Below, in pieces: positions 24,888 through 33,784 of a DNA stretch of 41,737 bases. The notes beneath the pieces are model-generated. The model ran no database searches. It worked only from the letters and a program-made list of their open reading frames with translations, and was not told the origin of the DNA. The translations under genes and the position numbers were made by a program. Each line of letters opens with the position of its first letter. The stretch's first letter is position 1. Source of the stretch: Pseudomonas sp. NFACC02 (lineage in GTDB: Bacteria; Pseudomonadota; Gammaproteobacteria; Pseudomonadales; Pseudomonadaceae); assembly GCF_900110765.1 (NCBI RefSeq), contig NZ_FOEO01000048.1, forward strand, positions 1 through 41,737, in the 5' to 3' direction.

Positions 24888-25035
24888 TGTAGGAGCGCGC
24901 TTGCCCGCGATCTGCCGGGAACCGGCAGTAAAATCAGACAAATTGGCCATCTCAGACAAACCGAGTTGACCGATTCAAGACGGATTTCGCGCCGATCGTC
25001 CGGACCCGGCCGATGGACAAGCCACGCTCCTACAG
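24888..25035. repeat. Mosaic REP inverted pair (family A)
   Basis: The left arm is CTGTAGGAGCGCGCTTGCCC, the right arm GGACAAGCCACGCTCCTACAG. The arms come from two REP subtypes (gcgcttgcccgcg and gtggcttgtcccg), so they pair only partly. It follows the dienelactone hydrolase gene. Confidence 0.82.
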
Positions 25036-25086
25036 GGTGTGAGGGCGCCGCATTGTCAGCAGACATAAACAGCCTTTCACGGCAAA

Positions 25087-25821
25087 ATGCCGTCCATGAC
25101 TCGATCCCACGACCTCCCGCCCTGCTGCCCTGCCCTCACCCCTCACTGGCCACTGCCCCAGTCGCTGGACCATGTGGTGCTGGTCAGCAGCCCGTTCGAT
25201 CCGCAGAAACTTGTCGACGGCGATTTCCAGCGTTGCCTGATCGAACCGCCCGCGAGCATTCAGCGCTCGGTCGCCAAACGTCAGACGGAATTCCTGGCCG
25301 GTCGTCTGTGCGCCCGTGAAGCCATACGCCTGCTCGACGGCCGTCTGCATGTGCCGTTGATCGGGGACGACCGCGCGCCGATCTGGCCGCAAGACCTGTG
25401 CGGCTCGATCACTCACAGCACCGGCTGGGCCGCCGCCATCGTGGCCAGCAAGCAGCATTGGCGCGGATTGGGCATGGATGTGGAACAGGTGATGAGCAGC
25501 GAGCGCGCTTCGCGACTGGCGGGTGAAATCCTCACGGCCGACGAACTGCAACGCATGGCGAGCGGGCCTGAGCATCAGGTTGCGCTACGGGTCACGCTGA
25601 CGTTCTCGCTGAAAGAAGCCCTGTTCAAAGCGCTGTACCCCATCGTGCTCAAACGCTTCTATTTCGACGACGCCGAGTTGCTGGAATGGTCCGAAACCGG
25701 CCATGCATGCTTGCGATTGAAGATTGACCTGTCAGAGGAATGGCACAGCGGCAAAGTGCTGGATGCGCAGTTCAGTGTGCGGGATGGGCAGCTTTTGAGT
25801 CTGGTTTCCATCCCCGTGTAA
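25087..25821 (+). CDS. 4'-phosphopantetheinyl transferase (EntD/PcpS type)
   Basis: A 244-residue Sfp/EntD-superfamily transferase that activates carrier proteins of non-ribosomal peptide, fatty acid or polyketide synthases with the coenzyme A phosphopantetheine arm. Magnesium and CoA-binding motifs are present: GSITHSTGWAAA, GLGMDVE (near residue 128) and FSLKEALFKALYP (near 177). N-terminal RQTEFLAGRLCAREAI matches EntD-like enzymes. In fluorescent pseudomonads this enzyme serves pyoverdine synthesis. ATG 25087 or 25096 could start it. It is convergent with the siderophore-iron reductase-like gene. Confidence 0.9.
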   Translation: MPSMTRSHDLPPCCPALTPHWPLPQSLDHVVLVSSPFDPQKLVDGDFQRCLIEPPASIQRSVAKRQTEFLAGRLCAREAIRLLDGRLHVPLIGDDRAPIWPQDLCGSITHSTGWAAAIVASKQHWRGLGMDVEQVMSSERASRLAGEILTADELQRMASGPEHQVALRVTLTFSLKEALFKALYPIVLKRFYFDDAELLEWSETGHACLRLKIDLSEEWHSGKVLDAQFSVRDGQLLSLVSIPV

Positions 25822-25830
25822 ACACATCTT

Positions 25831-25865
25831 CTGTAGGAGCGCGCTTGCCCGCGATTGCGGTAGGC
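25831..25865 (+). repeat. Single REP half (family A variant)
   Basis: CTGTAGGAGCGCGCTTGCCCG follows the transferase stop by about 10 bp, without a clear inverted partner. Confidence 0.7.
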
Positions 25866-25925
25866 CTGTGGCGGATTTATTCACTGACACAACGCAACCG
25901 TTGCAGGTCATCGTCGCTCAACAGG

Positions 25926-26621
25926 TCAGCGTGCCAACGGACAATGCTCGCAGCGCCCCACCCACTCGACTCGGTGACTCAAACAGCAACTGCGCCGCTG
26001 CCTGATTGACTGGCCGTCCTTCCCTTCTCTATAGGTAATCGCGTTGAACAGCGGATTACGCGTGCCATCCGGTCTGGTCTTCTCGCGCAGCAGACCATAT
26101 CCGACTGCACCGGCGGCGGGGTGGATCGGGTTCAGTTGCCGCAGACAGCTTTCCAGATAATCCCCGGCATTGCCCCACAGCACGCTCGGCGCGACGCCGC
26201 CGTAGGCGCTTAGGCGGTCGATCACCTGCTGCAGGTTTTCGAGCAGCGGTGCGAAACGCTCGAACGGATCATCCGCGTTCGACGCATCAAAGGGCTCGCC
26301 GTCAAAACGCACGCCATCGAGAATTCCTCGCTCATGCAGCGCGAACGACAGTTGATCGACGGCTAACGGCCAACTCACGCCATGCACGAGATTCGCCACC
26401 ATTACCGGCGGAATCAGCTGCATGGCGTAGTACTTCATCCATTGCGACACCAACACCGGCTGCTGGTCAGGCATCAATTCCGACCCGTACACCTTCAGCA
26501 ACTGGCGATCCAGCGTCTCCCCACGCACCAACTCAGCCAGGGGCACCACCGGGCGCGCCTCGTCGAGCACCAGGGTTTTCGCGAAATCGGCCAACGCCCC
26601 TTCAAACCACTCGCGCCTCAT
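25926..26621 (-). CDS. FhuF-type siderophore ferric-iron reductase
   Basis: A 231-residue cytoplasmic protein. The C-terminal motif Cys-Cys-x10-Cys-x2-Cys (CCLSHRVEWVGRCEHC) is the [2Fe-2S] site of FhuF-family reductases, which free iron from imported ferric siderophores. Upstream, QWMKYYAMQLIPPVMVANL is the conserved helix of the family. Its ATG overlaps the stop of the sensor kinase gene (ATGA), making it the third gene of a regulator-kinase-reductase operon, an arrangement that hints the two-component system responds to iron or siderophore status. The frame ends at 25926, right behind the Cys motif as expected. Confidence 0.88.
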   Translation of the reverse strand: MRREWFEGALADFAKTLVLDEARPVVPLAELVRGETLDRQLLKVYGSELMPDQQPVLVSQWMKYYAMQLIPPVMVANLVHGVSWPLAVDQLSFALHERGILDGVRFDGEPFDASNADDPFERFAPLLENLQQVIDRLSAYGGVAPSVLWGNAGDYLESCLRQLNPIHPAAGAVGYGLLREKTRPDGTRNPLFNAITYREGKDGQSIRQRRSCCLSHRVEWVGRCEHCPLAR

Positions 26622-28258
26622 GCGTCACCTTGCCGACGCGGCCAGGCCAGGCTGAAACACGCGCCGCCCAGCGCCTGACTGCGCCCGATCAACGCGCGCC
26701 CGGCGTGCCAATAAATGATGCGCCGTACGATCGACAACCCCAGGCCATGCCCGCCCGACGCCCGTGTGCGGCTGTCGTCCAGGCGCATGAACGGGGTGAA
26801 AATGCGGTCCCAGGCGTTTTCCGGCACGCCAGGGCCGTCGTCTTCGACATCGATGCGGCAGCGCTCCTGGCTCAATTGGTAACCCACCCGCACCTCGGAT
26901 TCGGCATGACGCATTGCATTGCTGACCAGGTTCTGCAACGCCCGATGCAGATAGCGCGGCTCCGCCTCCACCCACGCTTCACGCGCTGGTGAGGCATCGT
27001 CGCTGACACAGATGCATTGTCCCCGGGTCACCTTCACATTGGCCCGCAGTGGCGCCAGTTCAGCGATGACTTGATCGATCAAGGCGTCGAGGTCGATGCG
27101 CTGGAAGTTCAGGTTCGGCGAGCCCTGCTCCAGCCGCGCGTAAGTGAGCATCTCATCCACCAGCTTGTCGAGGTCCTGGATGTCGTTGTCCATGCCGACC
27201 ATGTACTTGTTCCGTGCCTCTGGCGTGCTGGCGTCGGCGATCATTTCCAGCCCGAAACGCAACCGTGCCACCGGCGTGCGCAATTCGTGGGACACCGCGC
27301 GCACCAGTTCACGCTGAATCGTCAGCGACCGCTGCAAATGCTCGGCCATGCCGTTAAACGCCTGCGCCAGTCGACCCACCGAATCGGCGCCCGTGGTCGG
27401 CACGCGGGTTTCGAGGCTGCCCTGAGCGATCTGCGTCGCGGCCGCCTCGAGAACACGCAAGCGGTGCTCCAGACGACGCACGAGCCAGTACACCACCAAA
27501 CCGATCAGGCACAGGCCGAGGAAGGCAATCAGCACCAGCAATTCAGGGGGATAAGGGTTGAACTGATACAGCGGGCCGATCTCCAGCACCCACGGGGTTT
27601 TGCCCACGCCGGACAACACGCGGATCGAGTCGCCGCCCTTGCCCAGCGCCATCACCGTGTCGCCTTCGTCTATACGTCGACGCTGGTCATCGTCGACATC
27701 GACCTTGTCCAGCTTGATCAGGTGCATGGCGAAGCCGAACCCCTTGCTCAGGCGCAGGGTTTCCAGCCTCCCCGGCTGCTCGTCCACCGGAAAGCGCACC
27801 AGTTCATCAAGCAGCAGGAAAATCGTCGCTCGGGCCAGTTGCTCGCTGATCTGCTGCACTTCGCCGGTCAATAACAGCGCACTGCCGGGCTTGTCGGAGG
27901 CCGCAGGCTCGACTTCACGAAACACCCGCGCGGCGTGAGGGCCGGTCTGTTCCACCACCACCTGCCCGCGACTCAGGCGATTGCGCGCGCCGCCGTCCAG
28001 ATGCGCCTGCTCTGAGGTTTCCAGCGCCAGCGGAATGCCCAGCAAACGTTCCCACACCGCCAGCGCCCGCGTGCGCTCGATGCTGTCCATCGATTTGAGG
28101 TTGTCGGCCATCAGGGAGAAGGTGCCTTGCGCCAGTTGCTCGCGGTACTGCTCGCCGCGCACCTTGTTCGCCAGGTGCAACGTCAGCACGCCGAGCAGCG
28201 CCACCAGCACCAACACGCCAAGCATGCCACCGTAGATTCGCAGGAAGATGGAATGCAT
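26618..28258 (-). CDS. Sensor histidine kinase (RstB/CpxA-like)
   Basis: A 546-residue inner-membrane kinase. Transmembrane segments at about residues 10-30 and 240-260 enclose a large periplasmic sensor domain of about 205 residues. HAMP follows, then the dimerisation domain with His324 (AVSHELRTPVARL), N box LQNLVSNAMRHA, and G boxes EDDGPGVP and GGHGLGLSIV. It resembles E. coli RstB in catalytic parts but with a longer sensor region. The gene begins three bases after the response regulator stop and overlaps the FhuF-like gene by four bases. The signal is unknown. Confidence 0.9.
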   Translation of the reverse strand: MHSIFLRIYGGMLGVLVLVALLGVLTLHLANKVRGEQYREQLAQGTFSLMADNLKSMDSIERTRALAVWERLLGIPLALETSEQAHLDGGARNRLSRGQVVVEQTGPHAARVFREVEPAASDKPGSALLLTGEVQQISEQLARATIFLLLDELVRFPVDEQPGRLETLRLSKGFGFAMHLIKLDKVDVDDDQRRRIDEGDTVMALGKGGDSIRVLSGVGKTPWVLEIGPLYQFNPYPPELLVLIAFLGLCLIGLVVYWLVRRLEHRLRVLEAAATQIAQGSLETRVPTTGADSVGRLAQAFNGMAEHLQRSLTIQRELVRAVSHELRTPVARLRFGLEMIADASTPEARNKYMVGMDNDIQDLDKLVDEMLTYARLEQGSPNLNFQRIDLDALIDQVIAELAPLRANVKVTRGQCICVSDDASPAREAWVEAEPRYLHRALQNLVSNAMRHAESEVRVGYQLSQERCRIDVEDDGPGVPENAWDRIFTPFMRLDDSRTRASGGHGLGLSIVRRIIYWHAGRALIGRSQALGGACFSLAWPRRQGDA

Positions 28259-28261
28259 GGG

Positions 28262-28999
28262 TCAGCCGTTGAGCATGAAGTTGCTCATGTCCCTGGCGGC
28301 TTCCGGCACGAACAGATACCCCTTGCCGCGCACGGTCTTGATCAGGCGCGGATGAACCGGGTCATCACCGATTCGCGGGCGGATTTTCGAGATGCGCACA
28401 TCAATGGAGCGGTCCTGGCCGTCGTAGCCCACCCCTCTCAGCGCCGTGAAGATTTCCTCACGGGACAGAATCCGGCCGGCATTGGCGACCAACAGCCACA
28501 ACAAGTCGAATTCGGCGCTGGTCAGGTCGATGCTCTTTTCATTGAGCCACGCTTCGCGCAAGGCGTTATCCACCACGAGCGGACCGAACACCAACCGACG
28601 CTGCTCCCGCGCCGGCGCCTCGGCCGCTTCGCTGCGCCTCAACAACGCATGAATGCGCGCCAGCAGCACGCGGGGGTGCACAGGTTTGCAGACGAAATCA
28701 TCGGCGCCCGTGTCCAGCCCCTGAACCTGATCGCTGTCGTCGGTGCGCGCGGTGAGCATCAGGATAGGGCCGTCGTAGCGGTTGCGCACCTTGCGGCAAA
28801 TGCTCAGGCCGTCTTCGCCGGGCAGCATGAGGTCGAGAATCACCAGATCCGGCTGCTCCGCGATAATCCGCTGCGCCGCCTGCGCGCCATCACTCTCCAC
28901 ACCGACACGCAGGCCGTTGCTCTCAAGGTAATCGCGGGTCAGCTCGGCGAGTCGCCGATCGTCCTCGACGATCAGCACCTGCCAGGGTTCTTGCTGCAC
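28262..28999 (-). CDS. OmpR-family response regulator (RstA-like)
   Basis: A 245-residue regulator. Receiver domain at residues about 6-120 with acidic pocket VEDD and phospho-acceptor Asp56 (ILDLMLP); the winged-helix DNA-binding domain lies at about 140-230 (LTSAEFDLLWLLVANAGRIL). I chose GTG 28999, with CAGGAGAC upstream as ribosome site, because the frame further upstream runs through a REP pair and has no homology. First gene of the regulator-kinase-FhuF operon. Confidence 0.9.
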   Translation of the reverse strand: MQQEPWQVLIVEDDRRLAELTRDYLESNGLRVGVESDGAQAAQRIIAEQPDLVILDLMLPGEDGLSICRKVRNRYDGPILMLTARTDDSDQVQGLDTGADDFVCKPVHPRVLLARIHALLRRSEAAEAPAREQRRLVFGPLVVDNALREAWLNEKSIDLTSAEFDLLWLLVANAGRILSREEIFTALRGVGYDGQDRSIDVRISKIRPRIGDDPVHPRLIKTVRGKGYLFVPEAARDMSNFMLNG

Positions 29000-29050
29000 G
29001 GTCCGTGTCTCCTGGTGTTTGTTCTTATTAATAGCAGCGCGGGATATCCA

Positions 29051-29186
29051 TTGTAGGAGCGTGGCTTGTCCCGCGATCGGCCGGGAACCGGCCGTAAAAT
29101 CGGACAACGCTTTTTGTCTGAAACATGCATTCGCTGGAGAGACTGTCGCTGCGCAACAGATCGCGGGACAAGCCACGCTCCTACAG
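29051..29186. repeat. REP inverted pair (family A)
   Basis: TTGTAGGAGCGTGGCTTGTCC and GGACAAGCCACGCTCCTACAG close a 136-bp hairpin with inner CGCGATC/GATCGCG arms. It sits upstream of the response-regulator gene. From 29187 to 29410 nothing further is recognised. Confidence 0.92.
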
Positions 29187-29415
29187 AACAGTGTTGATCC
29201 GTCGCAATAGTACCCACTCGTCCAACATGACACACGACATGCAAAACCACCCGTCCGCCGCCCATGCCACCCCCACATTTTGTGATAGGGTTCGCGCCCG
29301 CAAAAAACCGGGAAATTGATTTTTACCCTCGAAAAATCGCACGCCAGGAGCTCATCCCAGTCCCCATGCGGCCTACACGCGACTTCGCCGTTTCGCACAC
29401 AAATTACACACAGCT

Positions 29416-29424
29416 TTATCCACA
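29416..29424 (+). promoter_or_regulatory. DnaA box upstream of nrdA
   Basis: TTATCCACA is an exact consensus DnaA box. DnaA boxes in nrd promoters are known from E. coli and P. aeruginosa, linking dNTP supply to replication initiation. It is about 50 bp upstream of the NrdR boxes. Confidence 0.75.
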
Positions 29425-29444
29425 GGTTGAGCCCGTCAGGAACG

Positions 29445-29510
29445 TTGCAATTAGTGTCCGAAACGCATTATCTTGTACCCCGTCGCTTGCGGAGACCCTA
29501 CATGTAGGGT
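29445..29510 (+). promoter_or_regulatory. nrdA promoter with tandem NrdR boxes
   Basis: Two 16-bp sites resemble the E. coli nrdA NrdR boxes: CGCATTATCTTGTACC (29464-29479) and the palindrome ACCCTACATGTAGGGT (29495-29510). They are exactly 31 bp apart start to start, about three helical turns, the usual pairing. TTGCAA (29445) and TATCTT (29469) may be -35 and -10 with an 18-bp spacer, so NrdR would cover the -10. The remaining leader to nrdA, about 360 nt, shows no other clear element. Confidence 0.75.
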
Positions 29511-29873
29511 TTGGATCGAAAAACCAAACACAAGTGACCGAGAGATTTCAAGCACTTTTTCTCGCATCAAACGGGTTTAAATGCCCCGGTTTTACCGCCT
29601 GACCGCTCACACGCGAATGGCAGACACTCAGGCTTCATGATCTGCGCGTAACGGTACAAGTGTTGCAACATTAAATGTGCATTCTGCATCGAATTTTTAC
29701 AGGGCGACGGACTCAGAACCGCGCCCTTTTGGACTTCAAAGCCAGGGTCGGCCTCCTTCAGCCTTCCCATCCGTTTTGAAGTCATTGGACTGACGTTTGT
29801 CAGTCAACTGCCTCAAGACGGAACGGTGGACGCCCACAGCGTCCAAATAAACATAGAGAACGTGGAGACACCC

Positions 29874-32786
29874 ATGCAAACAGACACAACTCGCGAGAAT
29901 CCGCAGGCCATTGCGCCGCAGACAGGTGCGACCCAGCAGGACCTGTCCGCCACCGCACCGGGTCAGCTGCGCGTGATCAAGCGTAACGGCACCGTGGTTC
30001 CGTACACCGATGACAAGATCACCGTCGCCATCACCAAGGCTTTCCTCGCAGTTGAAGGCGGTACCGCCGCCGCGTCGTCGCGTATCCACGACACCGTTGC
30101 CCGCCTGACCGAACAGGTCACCGCGACCTTCAAGCGTCGCATGCCCTCGGGCGGCACCATCCACATCGAAGAAATCCAGGATCAGGTAGAACTGGCGCTG
30201 ATGCGCGCCGGCGAGCAAAAAGTGGCTCGCGACTACGTGATCTACCGTAACGACCGCTCCAAAGAGCGTGCCGGTCGTGGCGGCGAAGCCCCTGTGCAGG
30301 CTCACCCGTCGATCCGCATCACCACCAAGGACGGCAGCCTCGCGCCGCTGGACATGGGTCGCCTGAACACCATCATCACCGAAGCGTGTGAAGGCCTGGC
30401 TGAAGTCGATGCCAACCTGATCCAGAACGAAACCCTAAAAAACCTGTACGACGGCGTTGCGCTGACCGACGTCAACACCGCACTGGTGATGACCGCGCGT
30501 ACCCTCGTGGAACGTGAGCCGAACTACTCGTTCGTGACCGCGCGCCTGCTGATGGACACCCTGCGTGCCGAAGGCCTGGGCTTCCTGAACGTGGCCGAAA
30601 GCGCCACTCACCACGAAATGGCCGACCTGTACGCCAAGGCACTGCCGGCCTACGTCGCCAAAGGTATCGAGTTCGAACTGCTGAACCCTGTTCTGGCCGA
30701 ATTCGACCTGGAAAAACTGGGCAAGGCGATCAACCACGAGCGCGACCAGCAGTTCACCTACCTGGGCCTGCAGACCCTGTACGACCGTTACTTCATCCAC
30801 AAGGATGGCGTGCGTTTCGAACTGCCACAGATCTTCTTCATGCGTGTGGCCATGGGCCTGGCCATCGAAGAGAAAGCCCGTGAAGACCGCGCCATCGAGT
30901 TCTACAACCTGTTGTCGTCGTTCGACTACATGGCCTCAACCCCGACGCTGTTCAACGCCGGTACCCTGCGTCCACAGCTGTCGAGCTGCTACCTGACCAC
31001 CGTTCCGGATGACCTGTCGGGCATTTACCACGCCATCCACGACAACGCCATGCTGTCCAAATTCGCAGGCGGTCTGGGCAACGACTGGACACCGGTTCGC
31101 GCGCTGGGCTCGTACATCAAGGGCACCAACGGCAAATCCCAAGGCGTCGTGCCCTTCCTGAAAGTGGTCAACGACACCGCTGTGGCCGTGAACCAGGGTG
31201 GCAAGCGCAAAGGCGCTGTCTGTGCCTACCTGGAAACCTGGCACATGGACATCGAAGAGTTCATCGAACTGCGCAAGAACACCGGTGATGATCGTCGTCG
31301 TACCCACGACATGAACACCGCCAACTGGATCCCTGACCTGTTCATGAAGCGTGTCTTCGACGACGGCAAATGGACCCTGTTCTCGCCGTCCGAAGTGCCT
31401 GACCTGCACGACCTGACCGGTAAAGCCTTCGAAGAGCGCTACGAGTACTACGAAGCACTGACCGAGTACCCAGGCAAGATCAAGCTGTTCAAGACCATCC
31501 AGGCCAAAGACCTGTGGCGCAAGATGCTGTCCATGCTGTTTGAAACCGGCCACCCGTGGCTGACCTTCAAAGACCCGTGCAACCTGCGTTCGCCGCAGCA
31601 GCACGTGGGCGTGGTCCACAGCTCGAACCTGTGCACCGAGATCACCCTGAACACCAACAAGGACGAGATCGCGGTCTGCAACCTGGGCTCGATCAACCTG
31701 CCGAACCACATCGTCAACGGCAAGCTGGACACCGACAAGCTCAAGCGCACCATCGACGTAGCCGTTCGCATGCTCGATAACGTCATCGACATCAACTACT
31801 ACTCCGTGCCGCAAGCCAGGAACTCCAACTTCCGTCACCGTCCGGTCGGTCTGGGCATCATGGGCTTCCAGGACGCGCTGTACCTGCAGCACATCCCTTA
31901 CGGTTCCGACGCTGCCGTTCAGTTCGCCGACCGCTCGATGGAAGCCGTCAGCTACTACGCGATCCAGGCTTCCTGCGATCTGGCGGACGAGCGCGGCGCC
32001 TACGAGACGTTCCAGGGTTCGCTGTGGTCCAAAGGCATCCTGCCGCTGGATTCGCAACAGATCCTGATCGAAGCCCGTGGCCAGAAGTACATCGACGTCG
32101 ACCTGGAAGAAACCCTGGACTGGGCACCTGTGCGTGCTCGCGTTCAGAAAGGCATTCGTAACTCGAACATCATGGCCATCGCACCGACCGCGACCATCGC
32201 CAACATCACCGGCGTGTCGCAGTCGATCGAACCGACCTACCAGAACCTGTACGTGAAATCGAACCTCTCGGGCGAATTCACCGTGATCAACCCGTACCTG
32301 GTTCGCGACCTCAAGGCCCGCGATCTGTGGGACTCGGTCATGATCAACGACCTCAAGTACTACGACGGTTCGGTACAACAGATCGAGCGCATCCCGCAGG
32401 AACTCAAAGACCTGTACGCCACCGCGTTCGAAGTCGACACCAAGTGGATCGTTGATGCCGCCAGCCGTCGTCAGAAGTGGATCGACCAGGCTCAGTCCCT
32501 GAACCTGTACATTGCAGGCGCTTCGGGCAAGAAACTGGACGTGACCTACCGCATGGCCTGGTACCGTGGTCTGAAAACCACCTACTACCTCCGTGCCCTG
32601 GCCGCGACCAGCACCGAGAAGTCGACCATCAACACCGGCAAGCTCAACGCCGTTTCCAGCGGCGGCCACGGCCCGGACGACTCGGCAATCACCGCCCCGC
32701 GTCCAGCCGAAGCAGCACCCGCCGGTCCAGCGCCAGTGCCAAAAGCCTGCGCGATCGACGAGCCGGACTGCGAAGCCTGTCAGTAA
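29874..32786 (+). CDS. nrdA: Ribonucleoside-diphosphate reductase class Ia, alpha subunit
   Basis: A 970-residue catalytic subunit reducing NDPs to dNDPs. Two consecutive ATP-cone domains lie at the N-terminus (about residues 34-120, VIKRNGTVVPYTDD; and 140-230, ITTKDGSLAPLDM), the duplicated arrangement known from P. aeruginosa. The catalytic barrel has Cys sites in QLSSCYL, NLCTEITL and AVCNLGSINLP, the radical-transfer Tyr pair in GLKTTYYLRA, and thioredoxin-reacting C-terminal cysteines (PDCEACQ). ATG 29874 has a GGAGA ribosome site; an in-frame GTG at 29826 has none. A hairpin follows the stop. nrdB is 1.46 kb downstream, separated by yhfG and a broken fic. Confidence 0.96.
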   Translation: MQTDTTRENPQAIAPQTGATQQDLSATAPGQLRVIKRNGTVVPYTDDKITVAITKAFLAVEGGTAAASSRIHDTVARLTEQVTATFKRRMPSGGTIHIEEIQDQVELALMRAGEQKVARDYVIYRNDRSKERAGRGGEAPVQAHPSIRITTKDGSLAPLDMGRLNTIITEACEGLAEVDANLIQNETLKNLYDGVALTDVNTALVMTARTLVEREPNYSFVTARLLMDTLRAEGLGFLNVAESATHHEMADLYAKALPAYVAKGIEFELLNPVLAEFDLEKLGKAINHERDQQFTYLGLQTLYDRYFIHKDGVRFELPQIFFMRVAMGLAIEEKAREDRAIEFYNLLSSFDYMASTPTLFNAGTLRPQLSSCYLTTVPDDLSGIYHAIHDNAMLSKFAGGLGNDWTPVRALGSYIKGTNGKSQGVVPFLKVVNDTAVAVNQGGKRKGAVCAYLETWHMDIEEFIELRKNTGDDRRRTHDMNTANWIPDLFMKRVFDDGKWTLFSPSEVPDLHDLTGKAFEERYEYYEALTEYPGKIKLFKTIQAKDLWRKMLSMLFETGHPWLTFKDPCNLRSPQQHVGVVHSSNLCTEITLNTNKDEIAVCNLGSINLPNHIVNGKLDTDKLKRTIDVAVRMLDNVIDINYYSVPQARNSNFRHRPVGLGIMGFQDALYLQHIPYGSDAAVQFADRSMEAVSYYAIQASCDLADERGAYETFQGSLWSKGILPLDSQQILIEARGQKYIDVDLEETLDWAPVRARVQKGIRNSNIMAIAPTATIANITGVSQSIEPTYQNLYVKSNLSGEFTVINPYLVRDLKARDLWDSVMINDLKYYDGSVQQIERIPQELKDLYATAFEVDTKWIVDAASRRQKWIDQAQSLNLYIAGASGKKLDVTYRMAWYRGLKTTYYLRALAATSTEKSTINTGKLNAVSSGGHGPDDSAITAPRPAEAAPAGPAPVPKACAIDEPDCEACQ

Positions 32787-32793
32787 ACGGAAT

Positions 32794-32813
32794 GGCGCTA
32801 CGCAAGTAGCGCC
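32794..32813 (+). terminator. Stem-loop after nrdA
   Basis: GGCGCTAC-GCAA-GTAGCGCC is a perfect 8-bp stem with a GNRA tetraloop, starting 8 bp after the nrdA stop. The following T run is weak (TTCATGG), so it may protect the transcript end rather than terminate efficiently. Confidence 0.6.
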
Positions 32814-32837
32814 TTCATGGTCAACGTGAAGAAGGCT

Positions 32838-32890
32838 GATCGTTCCCGCGCTCCGCGTGGGAACGCATCGTTGGACGCTCCGCGTCCTTT
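32838..32890. repeat. Single REP (family B)
   Basis: GATCGTTCCCGCGCTCCGCG with a GACGCTCCGCGTC second hairpin: the same unit as the left flank of the RAYT element. No inverted partner follows. Confidence 0.85.
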
Positions 32891-32972
32891 CACAGTCCTG
32901 CTTCCCGGACGTAACGCCCGACCACACGACGTTGTGGAGTGGCCGCACCGTAATACCGTGCAACCCACAAGC

Positions 32973-33001
32973 CTGTGGGAGTGAGCTTGCTCACGAAGAG
33001 G
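32973..33001 (+). repeat. Single REP half (family A variant)
   Basis: CTGTGGGAGTGAGCTTGCTC, similar to the copy at 19532; no partner seen. Confidence 0.65.
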
Positions 33002-33184
33002 CCGGCACAATCACCAAAGATTGCCGCCGAAGCCTCCCACCGAAGCCCAACCCGCTTCAGTAATAAAGAAACACCGAGGCGAGGGACACCCTCACCTATT
33101 CATGTGCTTTGCGTGCAATGCCCAGCGACACCCTCCCCGCATCGAATCCGCTACAATTGCCTCATCGCAAAACGAGGCCTGTTT

Positions 33185-33355
33185 ATGTCAACTCCCTCTC
33201 TCGAAGCCAAGAAGGCCTATTGCGCCAAAACGCGCAAATCCAACTACGCTGCCAGCCTGCGACTGGAAGGCTTCCCCAGCACACCCGCTGATGCTGAACG
33301 CCCCCTCCCAAGTCGAGAAGAACTGCTGAAAATCTACCGTGGCAAAAAAGCGTGA
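33185..33355 (+). CDS. yhfG: YhfG-family small protein (Fic partner)
   Basis: A 56-residue protein matching YhfG, the short partner encoded just before fic in enterobacteria and pseudomonads (SLEAKKAYCAKTRKSNYAASLRLEGF). The family is thought to act as an antitoxin-like or regulatory partner of Fic AMP-transferases. The ATG follows CCTGTTT without a strong ribosome site. Its stop overlaps the GTG start of the fic remnant (GTGA), preserving the coupled arrangement although its partner is destroyed. Intact and conserved at sequence level, so fic loss may be recent or YhfG may have an independent use. Confidence 0.82.
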   Translation: MSTPSLEAKKAYCAKTRKSNYAASLRLEGFPSTPADAERPLPSREELLKIYRGKKA

Positions 33356-33554
33356 CACTCGACAAATACGGCACCGGCCAGGACCCCTATTGCTTTCCCG
33401 ATACAGCGATCCTGCGTAACCGATTCGGAATTCATGATGAACAGATCCTGGCTGAGCCGAATGGATACAGGCCAATATCGACGCCGTAGGGTGTGATTAT
33501 GAGGGGTTGGTAAGGGTGTTCGAACGATGCGTAGGTCAGGCAATCGGAAGCTGA
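33352..33554 (+). pseudogene. fic: fic, internally deleted remnant
   Basis: GTG 33352 reads LDKYGTGQDPYCFPDTAIL and RNRFGIHDEQILAE, the N-terminus of pseudomonad Fic proteins (about 40 codons). The next recognisable stretch, EWIQANIDAVGCDYEGL then VRVFERCVGQAIGS and a stop at 33552-33554, resembles the Fic C-terminus but is in another frame. The junction is near 33455, and the HPFREGNGR core with the catalytic His is missing. An internal loss of roughly 130 codons therefore removed the whole AMP-transferase site. The assignment rests on remembered family sequences for both ends. Confidence 0.78.
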
Positions 33555-33784
33555 ACATTCGCCGGTCAGTCCTGTCGGGAGACATCGCCTGAAACGGCCG
33601 CTCGTCGATTACGTCACAGTTCGGGGCTTCACTTCCAATGGGTATCCGATACTGATTTTCGAGTGCCCTCCCCTGCACGCCGCTGGATACGGAACCTCAA
33701 CGCATTATCAAAGCCTTGATCCAGATCAGCAGAGGCGAATTCATGGAAATTCAACCTGACCCGTTGATTGCCGATAGCCAGGAC

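Noticed and set aside
23880..24959. Long upstream extension of the phoPQ leader gene on the minus strand
   Set aside because: It would cross the PhoP-box promoter and lie antisense to the dienelactone hydrolase; ATG 23879 has a strong ribosome site and a signal peptide.
29511..29873. Possible riboswitch or leader peptide before nrdA
   Set aside because: No stable conserved fold or convincing short frame could be seen; the long leader alone is not enough.
30936..32963. Long antisense reading frame (675 codons) opposite nrdA
   Set aside because: Mirrors the codon structure of nrdA in high-GC DNA; no ribosome site, no recognisable domain, and nrdA is unquestionably coding.
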